Shown one piece after another: positions 32,349 to 40,842 of a stretch of 52,169 nucleotides of DNA. The DNA comes from an uncultured Clostridia bacterium. GTDB lineage: Bacteria; Bacillota; Clostridia; Oscillospirales; Ruminococcaceae. The first letter of the stretch is position 1. Each line of letters starts with the position of its first letter. The DNA lies in the NCBI GenBank assembly GCA_944387315.1, contig CALXEL010000035.1, forward strand, positions 1 through 52,169, read 5' to 3'. The position numbers were made by a program, and so were the translations under genes. The notes under the pieces were generated by a model. It searched no databases and was not told the DNA's origin. It saw only the letters and a list, made by a program, of their open reading frames with translations.

Positions 32349-33158
32349 ATGATTATTGATTTTCACATGCACGCTTTCCCCGATCCTCTGGCTCCCAGAG
32401 CCCTTCATAAGCTCACCAACAACTCGGGGATGTTCCCCTCCACCGACGGCACCCTTTCGGGCACCTTAGCTAAAATGAATGAGTGGGGCATAGACATGGG
32501 AGTGATTTTAAATATTGCCACCCGTCCAGGACAGGAACATACCATCAACCAGTGGGCGGCTCAGGTCAACAGCCATCCCCGCTTTGTGGGATTTGGCTCG
32601 GTACATCCTGACTCCCCCGACGCTCTGGAGGAGCTGGACCGGATCAAAGGGCTGGGACTGAAAGGGGTAAAGCTTCATCCCGATTTCCAGGAATTTTATA
32701 TTGATGACCCCAAAATGGATGGAATTTACCAAAAAATCTCCGACCTGGGGCTGATTGTTTCTTTCCATGCAGGATTTGACCACTGCTCGGTACTCAACCG
32801 CCATGCGGACCCTCTGCGGTTTTCCCGGATTATGAAGCGATTCCCTAAAATGAAGATCGTAGCCGCTCACCTGGGCAGTTTTTTGTGTTTTGACGATACA
32901 GAGCGGCTGCTGGTAGGAGAGGACATCTATATTGATATCTCTATGACTGCCCGGGAGATGGATTTCAAACAATTTGAGCGGATTGTTCAAAACCACCGTC
33001 CTGACCGGCTGCTCTTTGGCAGTGACTGCCCCTGGCATCCCGCCAGCTGGGAAAAGGCCTGGCTGGAACAGTGCGATATCCCTCAAACCACCAGAGAACT
33101 CATCTTCAGTGGAAATGCTTTGAAACTGCTGGGAATGGAGCCCACACCAAAAGTGTAA
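32349..33158 (+). CDS. amidohydrolase-family metal-dependent hydrolase
   Basis: A 269-residue enzyme of the amidohydrolase superfamily (amidohydrolase_2 type). The metal ligands are FHMHAF at the N-terminus (H-x-H), His in KGVKLHPDFQ, His in SFHAGFDH, His in AAHLGS and the catalytic Asp in FGSDCPWHP. Members are hydrolases or decarboxylases acting on small ring or amide compounds; the substrate is not evident. The start ATG lacks a convincing ribosome binding site, although MIIDFHMH is the normal N-terminus of the family, so the start is likely right and translation may be weak. Confidence 0.9.
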   Translation: MIIDFHMHAFPDPLAPRALHKLTNNSGMFPSTDGTLSGTLAKMNEWGIDMGVILNIATRPGQEHTINQWAAQVNSHPRFVGFGSVHPDSPDALEELDRIKGLGLKGVKLHPDFQEFYIDDPKMDGIYQKISDLGLIVSFHAGFDHCSVLNRHADPLRFSRIMKRFPKMKIVAAHLGSFLCFDDTERLLVGEDIYIDISMTAREMDFKQFERIVQNHRPDRLLFGSDCPWHPASWEKAWLEQCDIPQTTRELIFSGNALKLLGMEPTPKV

Positions 33159-33170
33159 AATGATTTCTAT

Positions 33171-33207
33171 AAAAAAAGCGTTGGAAAGAAATTTTCCAAC
33201 GCTTTTT
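33171..33207. terminator. bidirectional terminator between convergent genes
   Basis: AAAAAAGCGTTGGAAA, loop GAAA/TT, TTTCCAACGCTTTTTT, serving the amidohydrolase gene and the BusR-like gene. Confidence 0.88.
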
Positions 33208-33218
33208 TTACTTAACTT

Positions 33219-33857
33219 TTACTGCTCCAATTTGCCCTGAATAAACAGCTTAGCCCGATAGAAAGACTCCTCGTCCCCTACTACAACTACAATGTCTCCT
33301 TCCTGGAATGACTGATGGGGGCCAGGGGACAAAATGGTTTCTTTGCCCCGTTTAATCCCCACAATAGTCATTCGGGTATTGTGCCAGAAATTCACCTGTG
33401 AGATGGTTTTACCTACCACTACATCTCCTGTATGGATTTCCAGTTCAAAAGGCATAAATGGGTTAAATACCTTATATCGCTCAATCTGCTCTAACAGCGT
33501 ATGAATCCGGTCCATCAGCTCCTGGTTTTGAGACGCTATATTTTCCATCAAAGAATTAATATCATTTTTTACAGTAGTAATAGCCTGTATATCCCGGAAC
33601 TTGGCCACAAATTCCGCCGCTTTTTCCATAGAGTGCACTTCAATACCAATATTGGGCAGGCTTCGTACAATACCCATGTCCTGCAAAATAAAGATGGCCC
33701 GTCGGATGGTCTCAGGGGAAACATTGTACTGGCTGGCCAGCATGGAACGGCCCCGAATTCTCTCCCCAACCTTATATTTTCCATTGGCAATCTTGGTGGC
33801 AAGATCTACCGCAATTTGATGATATATAGGCGCCACGACCTGTTCTTGTGATTTCAA
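33219..33857 (-). CDS. BusR-like GntR/RCK_C transcription regulator
   Basis: A 212-residue protein with a GntR-type winged helix at the N-terminus (IYHQIAVDLATKIANGKY, then YNVSPETIRRAIFILQDMG), a coiled-coil linker (about 90-125) and a C-terminal RCK_C (TrkA-C) domain (about 130-212, with ISQVNFWHNTRMTIVGIKRG and FQEGDIVVVVGDEE). This order is that of BusR, the cyclic-di-AMP-dependent repressor of the betaine transporter operon busAB in lactic acid bacteria. No transporter gene is adjacent, so it regulates distant targets or has another role. Cyclic-di-AMP binding is inferred from the domain order. A GTAAC-N10-GTTAC dyad lies just upstream of the gene. Confidence 0.88.
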   Translation of the reverse strand: MKSQEQVVAPIYHQIAVDLATKIANGKYKVGERIRGRSMLASQYNVSPETIRRAIFILQDMGIVRSLPNIGIEVHSMEKAAEFVAKFRDIQAITTVKNDINSLMENIASQNQELMDRIHTLLEQIERYKVFNPFMPFELEIHTGDVVVGKTISQVNFWHNTRMTIVGIKRGKETILSPGPHQSFQEGDIVVVVGDEESFYRAKLFIQGKLEQ

Positions 33858-33877
33858 CGATTTGCGCCTCCTTCTTT

Positions 33878-33897
33878 GTAACTGCGCTTTTTGTTAC
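33878..33897. repeat. inverted repeat GTAAC-N10-GTTAC, candidate operator
   Basis: The dyad lies between the promoter and the start codon of the BusR-like gene. BusR-type proteins bind widely spaced inverted half-sites, so this may be its own operator. Confidence 0.4.
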
Positions 33898-33911
33898 GCT
33901 TTTCTGGTTCT

Positions 33912-33940
33912 ATATTACCCCATACAATTGGAAAAAACAA
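33912..33940 (-). promoter_or_regulatory. promoter of the BusR-like gene
   Basis: On the minus strand TTGTTT (33940-33935), a 17-bp spacer and TAATAT (33917-33912). Confidence 0.5.
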
Positions 33941-33943
33941 GAG

Positions 33944-33980
33944 AAAAGCCTGCCCAAACAAGTGGTTTGAGCAGGCTTTT
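33944..33980. terminator. terminator after the unknown membrane protein gene
   Basis: AAAAGCCTGCCCAAA and TTTGAGCAGGCTTTT pair around a short loop with one mismatch. On the minus strand the T-run follows the stem. Confidence 0.75.
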
Positions 33981-33985
33981 GTTTT

Positions 33986-34705
33986 TTACTCATGGTCATG
34001 AAGAGCCCCGGAACTTGTACTATCCCCTGGGTCTTTAATAGCAACAATATAGTAGCCATCCTTGGTTTTTTTGACCTGATAAATCATATATTTATCCGGT
34101 GTAGGCTCATATTTATTGCCCTGAGAGTCAGTGGACCAAGCCAAGCCTGGGGCCACATAACCTACTTTTACATCCAGGTATTCCCCATTTTTAACAATGT
34201 CTTTTCCATCAATAGAAGGGGTATAATATCCCGCCTGAGCCATTAAAGGAACCCGATACACCTTATTTTCCTCATCATAGGTGAAAGTGTTCTCAAAATC
34301 GCCGAAAGTTGTGTGGGTCAAGGTTACCGTTGGACCAAACAGTTTGGTGGCAGCTACCTCCACATCGGATGCGGGAACAACCATATACCCATTGTCATCA
34401 TAGGTATAGCTGGATCTTTTTTCGCTGTACAATGTAGACCACAAGGAGGACTGCAAAATCATAATGGGGTCCGCATCCTCAATGGTATCAAAAGGAACCG
34501 GATCAAACATTAATACAGGCATTAACATAGCTTCCAGCTGCTCCACCTCTTTGGAGTTATCCAAAAAGCGGGAGGTAAGCTTAAAACTTCCATAAATAAC
34601 TGTAATGGCCCCAATAATGACTAAAATAAAATAGATTGCTCCCACCGGTGCCGCATATTTGTTGCGGGATGCCTTACGGGAATTTTTTGTGTTTTTTTGC
34701 TCCAT
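33986..34705 (-). CDS. single-pass membrane protein of unknown function
   Basis: A 239-residue protein that I do not recognise. The N-terminus is basic and Asn/Lys-rich (residues 1-17), followed by one membrane helix (about 20-45, VGAIYFILVIIGAITVIYG). The remaining 190 residues are acidic and probably outside the cell. They are mainly beta-structure, with many Tyr and Asp residues (SYTYDDNGYMVVP, FTYDEENKVYRVP) and the end DPGDSTSSGALHDHE. No catalytic motif is visible. The gene is 83 nt downstream of proA on the same strand and might be co-transcribed, although no functional link to proline synthesis is apparent. The ribosome binding site is poor. Confidence 0.8.
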   Translation of the reverse strand: MEQKNTKNSRKASRNKYAAPVGAIYFILVIIGAITVIYGSFKLTSRFLDNSKEVEQLEAMLMPVLMFDPVPFDTIEDADPIMILQSSLWSTLYSEKRSSYTYDDNGYMVVPASDVEVAATKLFGPTVTLTHTTFGDFENTFTYDEENKVYRVPLMAQAGYYTPSIDGKDIVKNGEYLDVKVGYVAPGLAWSTDSQGNKYEPTPDKYMIYQVKKTKDGYYIVAIKDPGDSTSSGALHDHE

Positions 34706-34788
34706 AGTTATCCTATTCTGCCGCTGTGCGCCGGCGGTTCAATTTTAGGGAACCTAAGCCCCACTCTGCACAGATTGTTGCAAAATAT

Positions 34789-36039
34789 TTAACCGCGGAT
34801 CTGTCCATCTCCCAAAATCACATATTTGGTAGTGGTCAACTCGGCCAATCCCATAGGTCCTCGGGCATGCAACTTTTGTGTGGATATGCCGATCTCAGCG
34901 CCAAATCCAAATTCACCGCCGTCAGTAAATCGGGTAGAAGCGTTGACATATACCGCGGCCGCATCCACCTGAGCCAAAAACTTCTGGCTGTTGCCATAGT
35001 CATTGGTCAGAATCGCCTCAGAATGGCCACTGGAATAGGTTCCAATATGGTCAATGGCCTCCTGCAAATTTTCCACTACCTTAACCGCCAAAATATAATC
35101 ATTAAATTCGGTACGGTAATCTTCCTCAGTGGCGGGGATAACCCCATCCCCTAAAATTTTACAGGTCGCAGGACACCCCCGCAGCTGGGTATGGTGTTCC
35201 GCCAACTTCTCAGCCACCATAGGCAGGAATTTCCCCGCGATATTCTTATGAACCAGAAGGGTTTCCACCGCGTTGCAAACACTGGGACGCTGGGTTTTGG
35301 CATTGTCCACAATGGCTACGCTCTGCTGCAAATCAGCGGTTTCATCTACAAAGATATGGCAGTTTCCAACCCCGGTCTCAATACAGGGCACAGTGGCGTT
35401 TTTTACTACCGATTGAATCAAACCAGACCCACCTCTGGGAATCAGTACGTCCACATAGCCATTGAGGGTCATCAGCTGGGTCGCGGATTCTCTGCTGGTA
35501 TCCTCCACCAGGCAGACAATGTCCGCCGGCATATCACAGCCTTCTATGGCTTGCCGGATCAGCGCAACCAATGTCCGGTTGGTTTCAATGGCCTCTTTGC
35601 CACCCCGCAGGATGCAGGCATTGCCCGACTTGATACAGAGAGCCGCGGCGTCCACAGTGACATTGGGTCTGGCCTCATAAATCATGGCCACCACTCCCAT
35701 AGGCACCCTGGTCTTGTAAATACGCAGCCCATTGGGACGGGTCACACCACTTTCCACAACACCCGCAGGGTCCGCCAGCTGTACCACCTGTTCTACCGCC
35801 TGGGCAATGGCCTCTATACGGACAGGAGTAAGGGTCAAACGATCTATCATAGACTGGCGCATACCACTGGTTTTGGCGTTTTGCAAATCCGCTGCATTGG
35901 CTTTTACAATTGTCTCAATGTTATCACGCAATTTTTGCGAAACAGCAAGTAATATCTGATTTTTAATTCCAGTGGAAGCGGTATTTATTTTTTTAGCCGC
36001 CAGTTTCGCATCCTTTCCAAGCTGGAGCACTGTTTTCAT
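34789..36039 (-). CDS. proA: glutamate-5-semialdehyde dehydrogenase
   Basis: The 416-residue gamma-glutamyl phosphate reductase, second enzyme of proline synthesis; it reduces glutamyl 5-phosphate to the semialdehyde with NADPH. It shows IYEARPNVTVDAAALCIKSG near residue 122, the GGKEAIETN substrate loop and the catalytic cysteine in TQRPSVCNAVETLLVH. The length equals the family norm (about 415). It overlaps proB by 4 nt (ATGA), and the two enzymes pass a labile intermediate between them, so coupled translation makes sense. proC is not in the window. Confidence 0.96.
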   Translation of the reverse strand: MKTVLQLGKDAKLAAKKINTASTGIKNQILLAVSQKLRDNIETIVKANAADLQNAKTSGMRQSMIDRLTLTPVRIEAIAQAVEQVVQLADPAGVVESGVTRPNGLRIYKTRVPMGVVAMIYEARPNVTVDAAALCIKSGNACILRGGKEAIETNRTLVALIRQAIEGCDMPADIVCLVEDTSRESATQLMTLNGYVDVLIPRGGSGLIQSVVKNATVPCIETGVGNCHIFVDETADLQQSVAIVDNAKTQRPSVCNAVETLLVHKNIAGKFLPMVAEKLAEHHTQLRGCPATCKILGDGVIPATEEDYRTEFNDYILAVKVVENLQEAIDHIGTYSSGHSEAILTNDYGNSQKFLAQVDAAAVYVNASTRFTDGGEFGFGAEIGISTQKLHARGPMGLAELTTTKYVILGDGQIRG

Positions 36040-36833
36040 TCAGCTTTTTCCTCCCTCACAAAATGGGTTCCAACTTCTTTGCCTTCAAAAACATCATACA
36101 AAATTTCCGGGTTAGAGCCATTGACAATCAACATATCAATCCCCGACTGGGTGGCAATTTCCGCCGCGTGAATCTTGGTAATCATGCCGCCGGTGCCACG
36201 ATTGGTACCGCTGCCTCCCGCGATGGAGCGGATATAGTCATCGATTTTATCCACCCGCGGAATGAGGCGGGCATTGGGATTGTTTTTGGGGTTCTGGTTA
36301 TAAAGGCCCTCAATATCACTCATCAATATGAGCAGATCGGCCCCGGCCAGCTCCGCTACTGTAGCCGATAGGGAATCGTTGTCTCCAAAGACAATTTCAT
36401 CCACCGCCACAGTATCATTCTCATTGACAATGGGCACTACGCCAAATTCCAACAGACGATCAAAGGTATTGACAATGTATTCCCGGCGATCTTCCATTTC
36501 CACATTGTCTCTGGTCAATAGAATCTGCGCTACATTGTGATTAAAACCAGAAAACAACTTGTCATATAAATACATCAGTTCACATTGACCGATTGCCGCG
36601 CAGGCCTGTTTAGATGGAATGTCGGAAGGTCGCTCCTTTAAGCCCAATTTGCCTACTCCCACCGCGATGGCACCAGAACTGACCAGTACAATTTCCTTGC
36701 CAGAATTTTTAAGGTCAGCCAAAACCTTTACCAACTGCTCGATCCGACGAATATTAATGAGGCCGGACTCATGGGTCAGTGTGGAAGTTCCCACTTTTAC
36801 AACCACACGTTTTGCTTTTTGAATGTTATGCAT
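36036..36833 (-). CDS. proB: glutamate 5-kinase, short form without PUA domain
   Basis: The 265-residue first enzyme of proline synthesis, which phosphorylates glutamate. It is an amino-acid kinase fold protein with VVVKVGTSTLT at the N-terminus, VSSGAIAVG, NENDTVAVDEI, the aspartate pair in FGDNDSLSA and GTGGMITKIHAA. The C-terminal PUA domain of the long forms is absent; short forms like this one are known in Firmicutes. The open frame begins at 36872, but the ATG at 36833 (MHNIQKAKRVVVK) follows AGGAAG and matches relatives. Confidence 0.95.
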   Translation of the reverse strand: MHNIQKAKRVVVKVGTSTLTHESGLINIRRIEQLVKVLADLKNSGKEIVLVSSGAIAVGVGKLGLKERPSDIPSKQACAAIGQCELMYLYDKLFSGFNHNVAQILLTRDNVEMEDRREYIVNTFDRLLEFGVVPIVNENDTVAVDEIVFGDNDSLSATVAELAGADLLILMSDIEGLYNQNPKNNPNARLIPRVDKIDDYIRSIAGGSGTNRGTGGMITKIHAAEIATQSGIDMLIVNGSNPEILYDVFEGKEVGTHFVREEKAE

Positions 36834-37003
36834 AGCAACACTTCCTTTTTCATTCCTTTGGCTTTGGGCCATACAAAGGGATTACATATCAGTATACCAT
36901 AAAAACATTGGAAATGCACTACTTTACCGCCCGCTATCTTTTCTTCCCATAGAATAATAGAAACTTTTAAAACACCTGTGTAGGTCCTGTGAATCTTTCG
37001 CGA

Positions 37004-37019
37004 ATATATATATATATAT
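37004..37019. repeat. (AT)8 dinucleotide tract
   Basis: Eight AT units next to the palindrome TTCGCGAA (36998-37005), in the intergenic region between proB and the CNNM gene. It could affect a promoter if its length varies, but no promoter is clearly built around it. Confidence 0.7.
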
Positions 37020-37044
37020 GATTGGGGCAAAACCCATAAAACCA

Positions 37045-37072
37045 AAAAACGGCATCTTCCGATGCCGTTTTT
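37045..37072. terminator. terminator after the CNNM/CorC gene
   Basis: AAAAACGGCATC, loop TTCC, GATGCCGTTTTT. Both strands have the T-run. Confidence 0.85.
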
Positions 37073-37091
37073 GACGCCAATAAACACAACA

Positions 37092-38369
37092 TTATTCTTC
37101 CTCATCCTGCTCCGGTTGCTCCGGCTCAAAATGAACCCGCAGCTTCTTTACCCGCTGCTCTTCCAATTCCAAAACGGTAATGGTAAACCCATGATAGGTG
37201 AAGCTGTCCCCTACCGCCGGCAGACGTTCCAGCTGTTCCATGGCCCAACCACTCATGGTGTTGTACTCACTGTCAAAGTTACGATCATCATAGTGGAATA
37301 GCTCAAACATGTCCTCAATGTCCATATCCCCGCTGACTTCGTAGGTTTCATCATCCAGACGGGTGTACTCCTGCTCCACTTCCTCGTCCTCGTCCCAAAT
37401 ATCGCCAACCAACTGTTCCAATACATCTTCCATGGTGACAATACCCATAGTTCCGCCGTAGTCATCGGTTACAATGGCAATATGGGAGCGCATCCGCTTA
37501 AAATCAGCCAAAAGGGTGGAGATTTTTTTGGTCTTATGGACAAAGTGGGGTTCGCTGAGCATTCCTCGCAGATCAATGGTCTCGCCCCGCACAACCGCTT
37601 CCAACAGATCCCGGCTTTGGAGAATACCGATAATGTTATCCACCGATTTTTCATACACCGGCAGTCGGGTAAAACGTTCTTCCATAACAGTGGCAATAAT
37701 CTCCGACATATCATCGGTAATGTCCAACGCCACCATGTCTACCCGGTGGGTCAGAATTTCCTGAACGGTGATGTCATTAAAGTCCAGAGCCGACTGTACC
37801 AGATCCGCTTCTTCCCCTTTGAGGACACCCTCTTCCTCAATGGTTTCAATGATGTACTTAAGTTCCTCTTCTGTCACCGATGGGTTTTTCTCATCAGAGG
37901 AATAAAAACGAGCCATTAAACCTTGCAGCATCGTAAAAAATTTCGCTACCGGCGACAGGATCAACATAACAAAGTTTAAGATATTCGCTGTTTTTAAAGC
38001 AAATTTCTCACTGTTCTCTTTGGCGTAACTTTTAGGCAAAATCTCGCCAAATATCAATACCAACACTGTTGTAACGGCGGTGGAAATCGCCGCGCCGCTG
38101 GCGCCAAACAGATCGGTAAACAGGATGGTCACAATGGATGCACTGGCAATGTTTACGACGTTGTTACCCACCAGAATGGTTGAAAGTGTCCTGTCATAGT
38201 TTTCCGCAATTTCCAAAGCGGCTTTCGCCTTGGTACTTCCGCTGTCCGCATAATTCTTTAACCGAATTTTGTTCACCGATGAAAACGCTGTTTCTGATGC
38301 GGAAAAGTAGGCGGAAAATCCGATGAGAATCAACACCGAAACATACATTATCCAACTGCCATCTTCCAA
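37092..38369 (-). CDS. CNNM/CorC-family (hemolysin C-like) transporter
   Basis: A 425-residue membrane protein. Residues 1-175 form the DUF21 (CNNM) membrane domain with YFSASETAFSSVNKIRLKN and VGNNVVNIASAS. Residues about 195-320 hold a pair of CBS domains (VDMVALDITDD; VTDDYGGTMGIVTMEDVLEQLVGDI), and residues about 330-415 the CorC_HlyC domain. Relatives export or take up Mg2+ and Co2+ and bind ATP-Mg through the CBS pair. The C-terminus is strongly acidic (EPEQPEQDEEE). The start is TTG at 38369 with GGAG 9 nt upstream; the next ATG, seven codons later, has no ribosome binding site. Confidence 0.9.
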   Translation of the reverse strand: MEDGSWIMYVSVLILIGFSAYFSASETAFSSVNKIRLKNYADSGSTKAKAALEIAENYDRTLSTILVGNNVVNIASASIVTILFTDLFGASGAAISTAVTTVLVLIFGEILPKSYAKENSEKFALKTANILNFVMLILSPVAKFFTMLQGLMARFYSSDEKNPSVTEEELKYIIETIEEEGVLKGEEADLVQSALDFNDITVQEILTHRVDMVALDITDDMSEIIATVMEERFTRLPVYEKSVDNIIGILQSRDLLEAVVRGETIDLRGMLSEPHFVHKTKKISTLLADFKRMRSHIAIVTDDYGGTMGIVTMEDVLEQLVGDIWDEDEEVEQEYTRLDDETYEVSGDMDIEDMFELFHYDDRNFDSEYNTMSGWAMEQLERLPAVGDSFTYHGFTITVLELEEQRVKKLRVHFEPEQPEQDEEE

Positions 38370-38432
38370 AATTGTTCACTCCATTTAATTATTTTGTCAA
38401 TATGTATGAAATTTCAGCTACATATGTTTTTA

Positions 38433-38461
38433 ATTATAGCAAAAAGGGGTTCAACCCTCAA
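38433..38461 (-). promoter_or_regulatory. promoter of the CNNM gene with overlapping palindromes
   Basis: On the minus strand TTGAGG (38461-38456), a 17-bp spacer and TATAAT (38438-38433). The spacer and -35 box contain GGGTT-C-AACCC (38447-38457) and ACCCT-CA-AGGGT (38454-38465), which share a half-site: a candidate operator. Confidence 0.55.
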
Positions 38462-38513
38462 GGGTGTAAAAAAGCTGAATTTGTCGGTTTTAGACCTGTT
38501 TAGGGCAAAATAA

Positions 38514-38545
38514 GAAAGGACAGCCGTTTTTCAGGCTGTCCTTTC
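38514..38545. terminator. terminator after pnp
   Basis: GAAAGGACAGCC and GGCTGTCCTTTC around an 8-nt loop. On the minus strand it is followed by TTATTTT. Confidence 0.8.
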
Positions 38546-38559
38546 CTCAGGCAATGCCG

Positions 38560-40668
38560 TTATTGTTTTTTCGCTTCCATGGCCAGCAGAGCGTCCTTCC
38601 GAGAGAGGTTGATTCTGCCCTGGGAATCGATTTCTGTCACCTTGACAATAATCTCATCTCCCACATTGACTACATCCTCTACCTTTTCAACCCGCTTGGT
38701 GTCCAATTTAGAGATGTGTACCAATCCCTCTTTGCCGGGAGCGATCTCCACAAAAGCTCCAAAGGCCATGAGACGGGTCACTTTGCCCTTATAGAAAGCT
38801 CCAACCTCTGGATCCTTGGCAATGGTTTCAATCATCTGAATGGCCCGGCGAGCGCTTTCAATATCAATGGCAGATACAAAGACCTTGCCATCGTCCTCAA
38901 TGTCAATCTTAGCGTCACACTCAGCACTGATCTTCTGGATTACCTTACCACCGGAACCAATAACCTCACGAATCTTTTCAGGGTCAATGGTTATGGTCAG
39001 CATCTTGGGTGCGAACTCAGACAGCTCAGCCCGAGGCTCAGGAATAGCCTTAAGCATAATCTCATCCAGAATATAGCATCTGGCCTTATAGGTTTTCTCC
39101 AGAGCGTCCTCAATGACCTCCATAGCCAGACCATCCGACTTAATATCTACCTGGATGGCAGTAATACCTTTATGGGTACCACCTACCTTAAAGTCCATAT
39201 CGCCGAAGAAATCTTCCAGTCCCTGGATATCGATCATGGTATCCCACCGGTCTCCCTCGGTGATGAGGCCGCAGGAAATACCGGCAACAGGTGCTTTGAT
39301 GGGCACACCGGCATCCATCAGAGCCAGGGTGGAACCACAAATGGAGGCCTGGGAGGTGGAACCATTGGAGGAGAGCACCTCAGAAACCAAACGCAAAGCA
39401 TAGGGGAATTCCTCTACCGAGGGGATTACAGGCAGCAGGGCCTTCTCAGCCAAAGCGCCATGGCCAATCTCACGACGGCCAGGGCCACGAGAGGGACGGG
39501 TCTCACCCACCGAGTAGGAGGGGAAGTTGTACTGGTGCATATACCGCTTGGTTTCCTCATTGTCAATGCCATCCAGCAGCTGGGCTTCCCGCATGGCGCC
39601 CAAAGTGGCAATGGTAAGCACCTGAGTCTGGCCTCTGGTAAACATACCAGAGCCATGCACCCGGGGAATCAGACCTACTTCCGCATTGAGTGGACGCATC
39701 TCATCCATTCTACGGCCATCTACCCGCTTTTTATCATCCAGCAGCCATCTTCTGACTACAAATTTTTGCAGTTTGTAGATACACTCATCAATTTTAGCGG
39801 TTTCTTCTGGATATACCTCATCAAATTTGGCGTGAATTCCGTCAATTACAGGAGCCAGGCGGGCATCCCGGACATTTTTGTCATCGGTATCCAAAGCGGC
39901 CCGTACATCCTCAATGGCAAACTCCTTGATGGCCTCGAACATCTCCGGGTCAATTTCCATCCGCTCATAGGTGAATTTGGGCTTGCCAATCTCAGCCTGT
40001 ACCTCAGAAATAAAGTGACAGATTTTCTGGACTTCCTCATGGCCGGCCTTGATGGCACGCATCATAGTGGCGTTGTCCACCTCTTTAGCGCCGCACTCCA
40101 ACATACACACCTTGGCGGCGGTACCAGCTACAGTCAGGTTCAGGTCGGAACGCTCCCGCTGCTGGGCGTTGGGGTTGATGACAATTTCTCCATCTACCAG
40201 ACCCACGCTGACACCACCAATGGGTCCATTCCATGGAATATCAGAAATAGACAGAGCGAAAGAAGTACCGATCAGGCCGCACACCTCGGGAGAAAAGTCG
40301 GGATCTACCGAGAGAACGGTCATAATGACAGTACAGTCATTGCGCATATCGTGAGGGAAGAGAGGACGGATGGAGCGGTCCACTACCCGGGAAGAAAGAA
40401 TGGCTTTCTCACTGGGACGGCCCTCACGCTTGAGGAAGGAGCCGGGGATTTTACCAACCGCGTAAAGTTTTTCCTCAAAATCTACAGACAGAGGGAAGAA
40501 GTCAATACCCTCTCTGGGCTGCCGGGACGCGGTAACATTGACCAGAACCGTTGTCTGGCCATAACGTACTAAACAGGAACCATTGGAAAGCCCGCACATC
40601 TTGCCTACTTCAAAGGACATCTCATGGCCAGCTACCATGGTTTTAAACACGCGAAACTGTTCAAACAT
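38560..40668 (-). CDS. pnp: polyribonucleotide nucleotidyltransferase (PNPase)
   Basis: The 702-residue phosphorolytic 3'-5' exoribonuclease that degrades mRNA with inorganic phosphate. Two RNase PH domains (about 1-140 and 310-450, the second with GSTSQASICGSTLALMDAG), an alpha-helical linker, a KH domain (about 550-610, GSGGKVIQKISAE) and an S1 domain (about 620-695, FVEIAPGKEGLVHISKL) appear in the standard order. GGAGGC precedes the ATG. It follows rpsO, as in most bacteria. The leader forms a long nested hairpin. Confidence 0.97.
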   Translation of the reverse strand: MFEQFRVFKTMVAGHEMSFEVGKMCGLSNGSCLVRYGQTTVLVNVTASRQPREGIDFFPLSVDFEEKLYAVGKIPGSFLKREGRPSEKAILSSRVVDRSIRPLFPHDMRNDCTVIMTVLSVDPDFSPEVCGLIGTSFALSISDIPWNGPIGGVSVGLVDGEIVINPNAQQRERSDLNLTVAGTAAKVCMLECGAKEVDNATMMRAIKAGHEEVQKICHFISEVQAEIGKPKFTYERMEIDPEMFEAIKEFAIEDVRAALDTDDKNVRDARLAPVIDGIHAKFDEVYPEETAKIDECIYKLQKFVVRRWLLDDKKRVDGRRMDEMRPLNAEVGLIPRVHGSGMFTRGQTQVLTIATLGAMREAQLLDGIDNEETKRYMHQYNFPSYSVGETRPSRGPGRREIGHGALAEKALLPVIPSVEEFPYALRLVSEVLSSNGSTSQASICGSTLALMDAGVPIKAPVAGISCGLITEGDRWDTMIDIQGLEDFFGDMDFKVGGTHKGITAIQVDIKSDGLAMEVIEDALEKTYKARCYILDEIMLKAIPEPRAELSEFAPKMLTITIDPEKIREVIGSGGKVIQKISAECDAKIDIEDDGKVFVSAIDIESARRAIQMIETIAKDPEVGAFYKGKVTRLMAFGAFVEIAPGKEGLVHISKLDTKRVEKVEDVVNVGDEIIVKVTEIDSQGRINLSRKDALLAMEAKKQ

Positions 40669-40691
40669 AAATAAACTGCCTCCTTTTTTGT

Positions 40692-40782
40692 GGGGGCAAA
40701 ACGCCTGCTTTTAGCAATTAATCCGCTGCCCGAATCTTCACTCGGACATCCGATTCACTGCTAAAGCTGTCTGTTTGCCCCC
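40692..40782 (-). promoter_or_regulatory. long nested hairpin in the pnp leader
   Basis: GGGGGCAAA(A)C at 40692-40702 pairs with GTTTGCCCCC at 40773-40782. Just inside, GCTTTTAGCA (40707-40716) pairs with TGCTAAAGC (about 40759-40767). A small stem TCGG-ACAT-CCGA sits in the loop (about 40743-40754). The ribosome binding site follows directly on the minus strand. The layout resembles the RNase III-cleaved leader through which E. coli PNPase controls its own synthesis. Confidence 0.55.
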
Positions 40783-40802
40783 GGTTTTAACCTAATGCAT
40801 TT

Positions 40803-40831
40803 GAAGGCAGGTGAACCCGTCACCTGCCTTC
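40803..40831 (-). terminator. hairpin between rpsO and pnp
   Basis: GAAGGCAGGTG and CACCTGCCTTC around a 7-nt loop. On the minus strand it is followed by AAATGC, not by a T-run, so it is more likely an mRNA-stabilising or processing hairpin than a full terminator. Confidence 0.5.
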
Positions 40832-40842
40832 TTGTTTCAACA

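Noticed and set aside
37004-37019. (AT)8 tract as a phase-variation switch for proB
   Set aside because: It is more than 150 bp from the proB start, is not placed between promoter elements, and short AT runs are common in such intergenic DNA.
36834-37044. T-box or other riboswitch in front of proB
   Set aside because: No T-box AGGGTGGNACCGCG-type core, specifier stem or terminator was found in the leader.
38554-40572. Long open frame on the plus strand across pnp (672 codons)
   Set aside because: It is exactly opposite a complete pnp gene, has no ribosome binding site and no family features; it is a by-product of codon usage.
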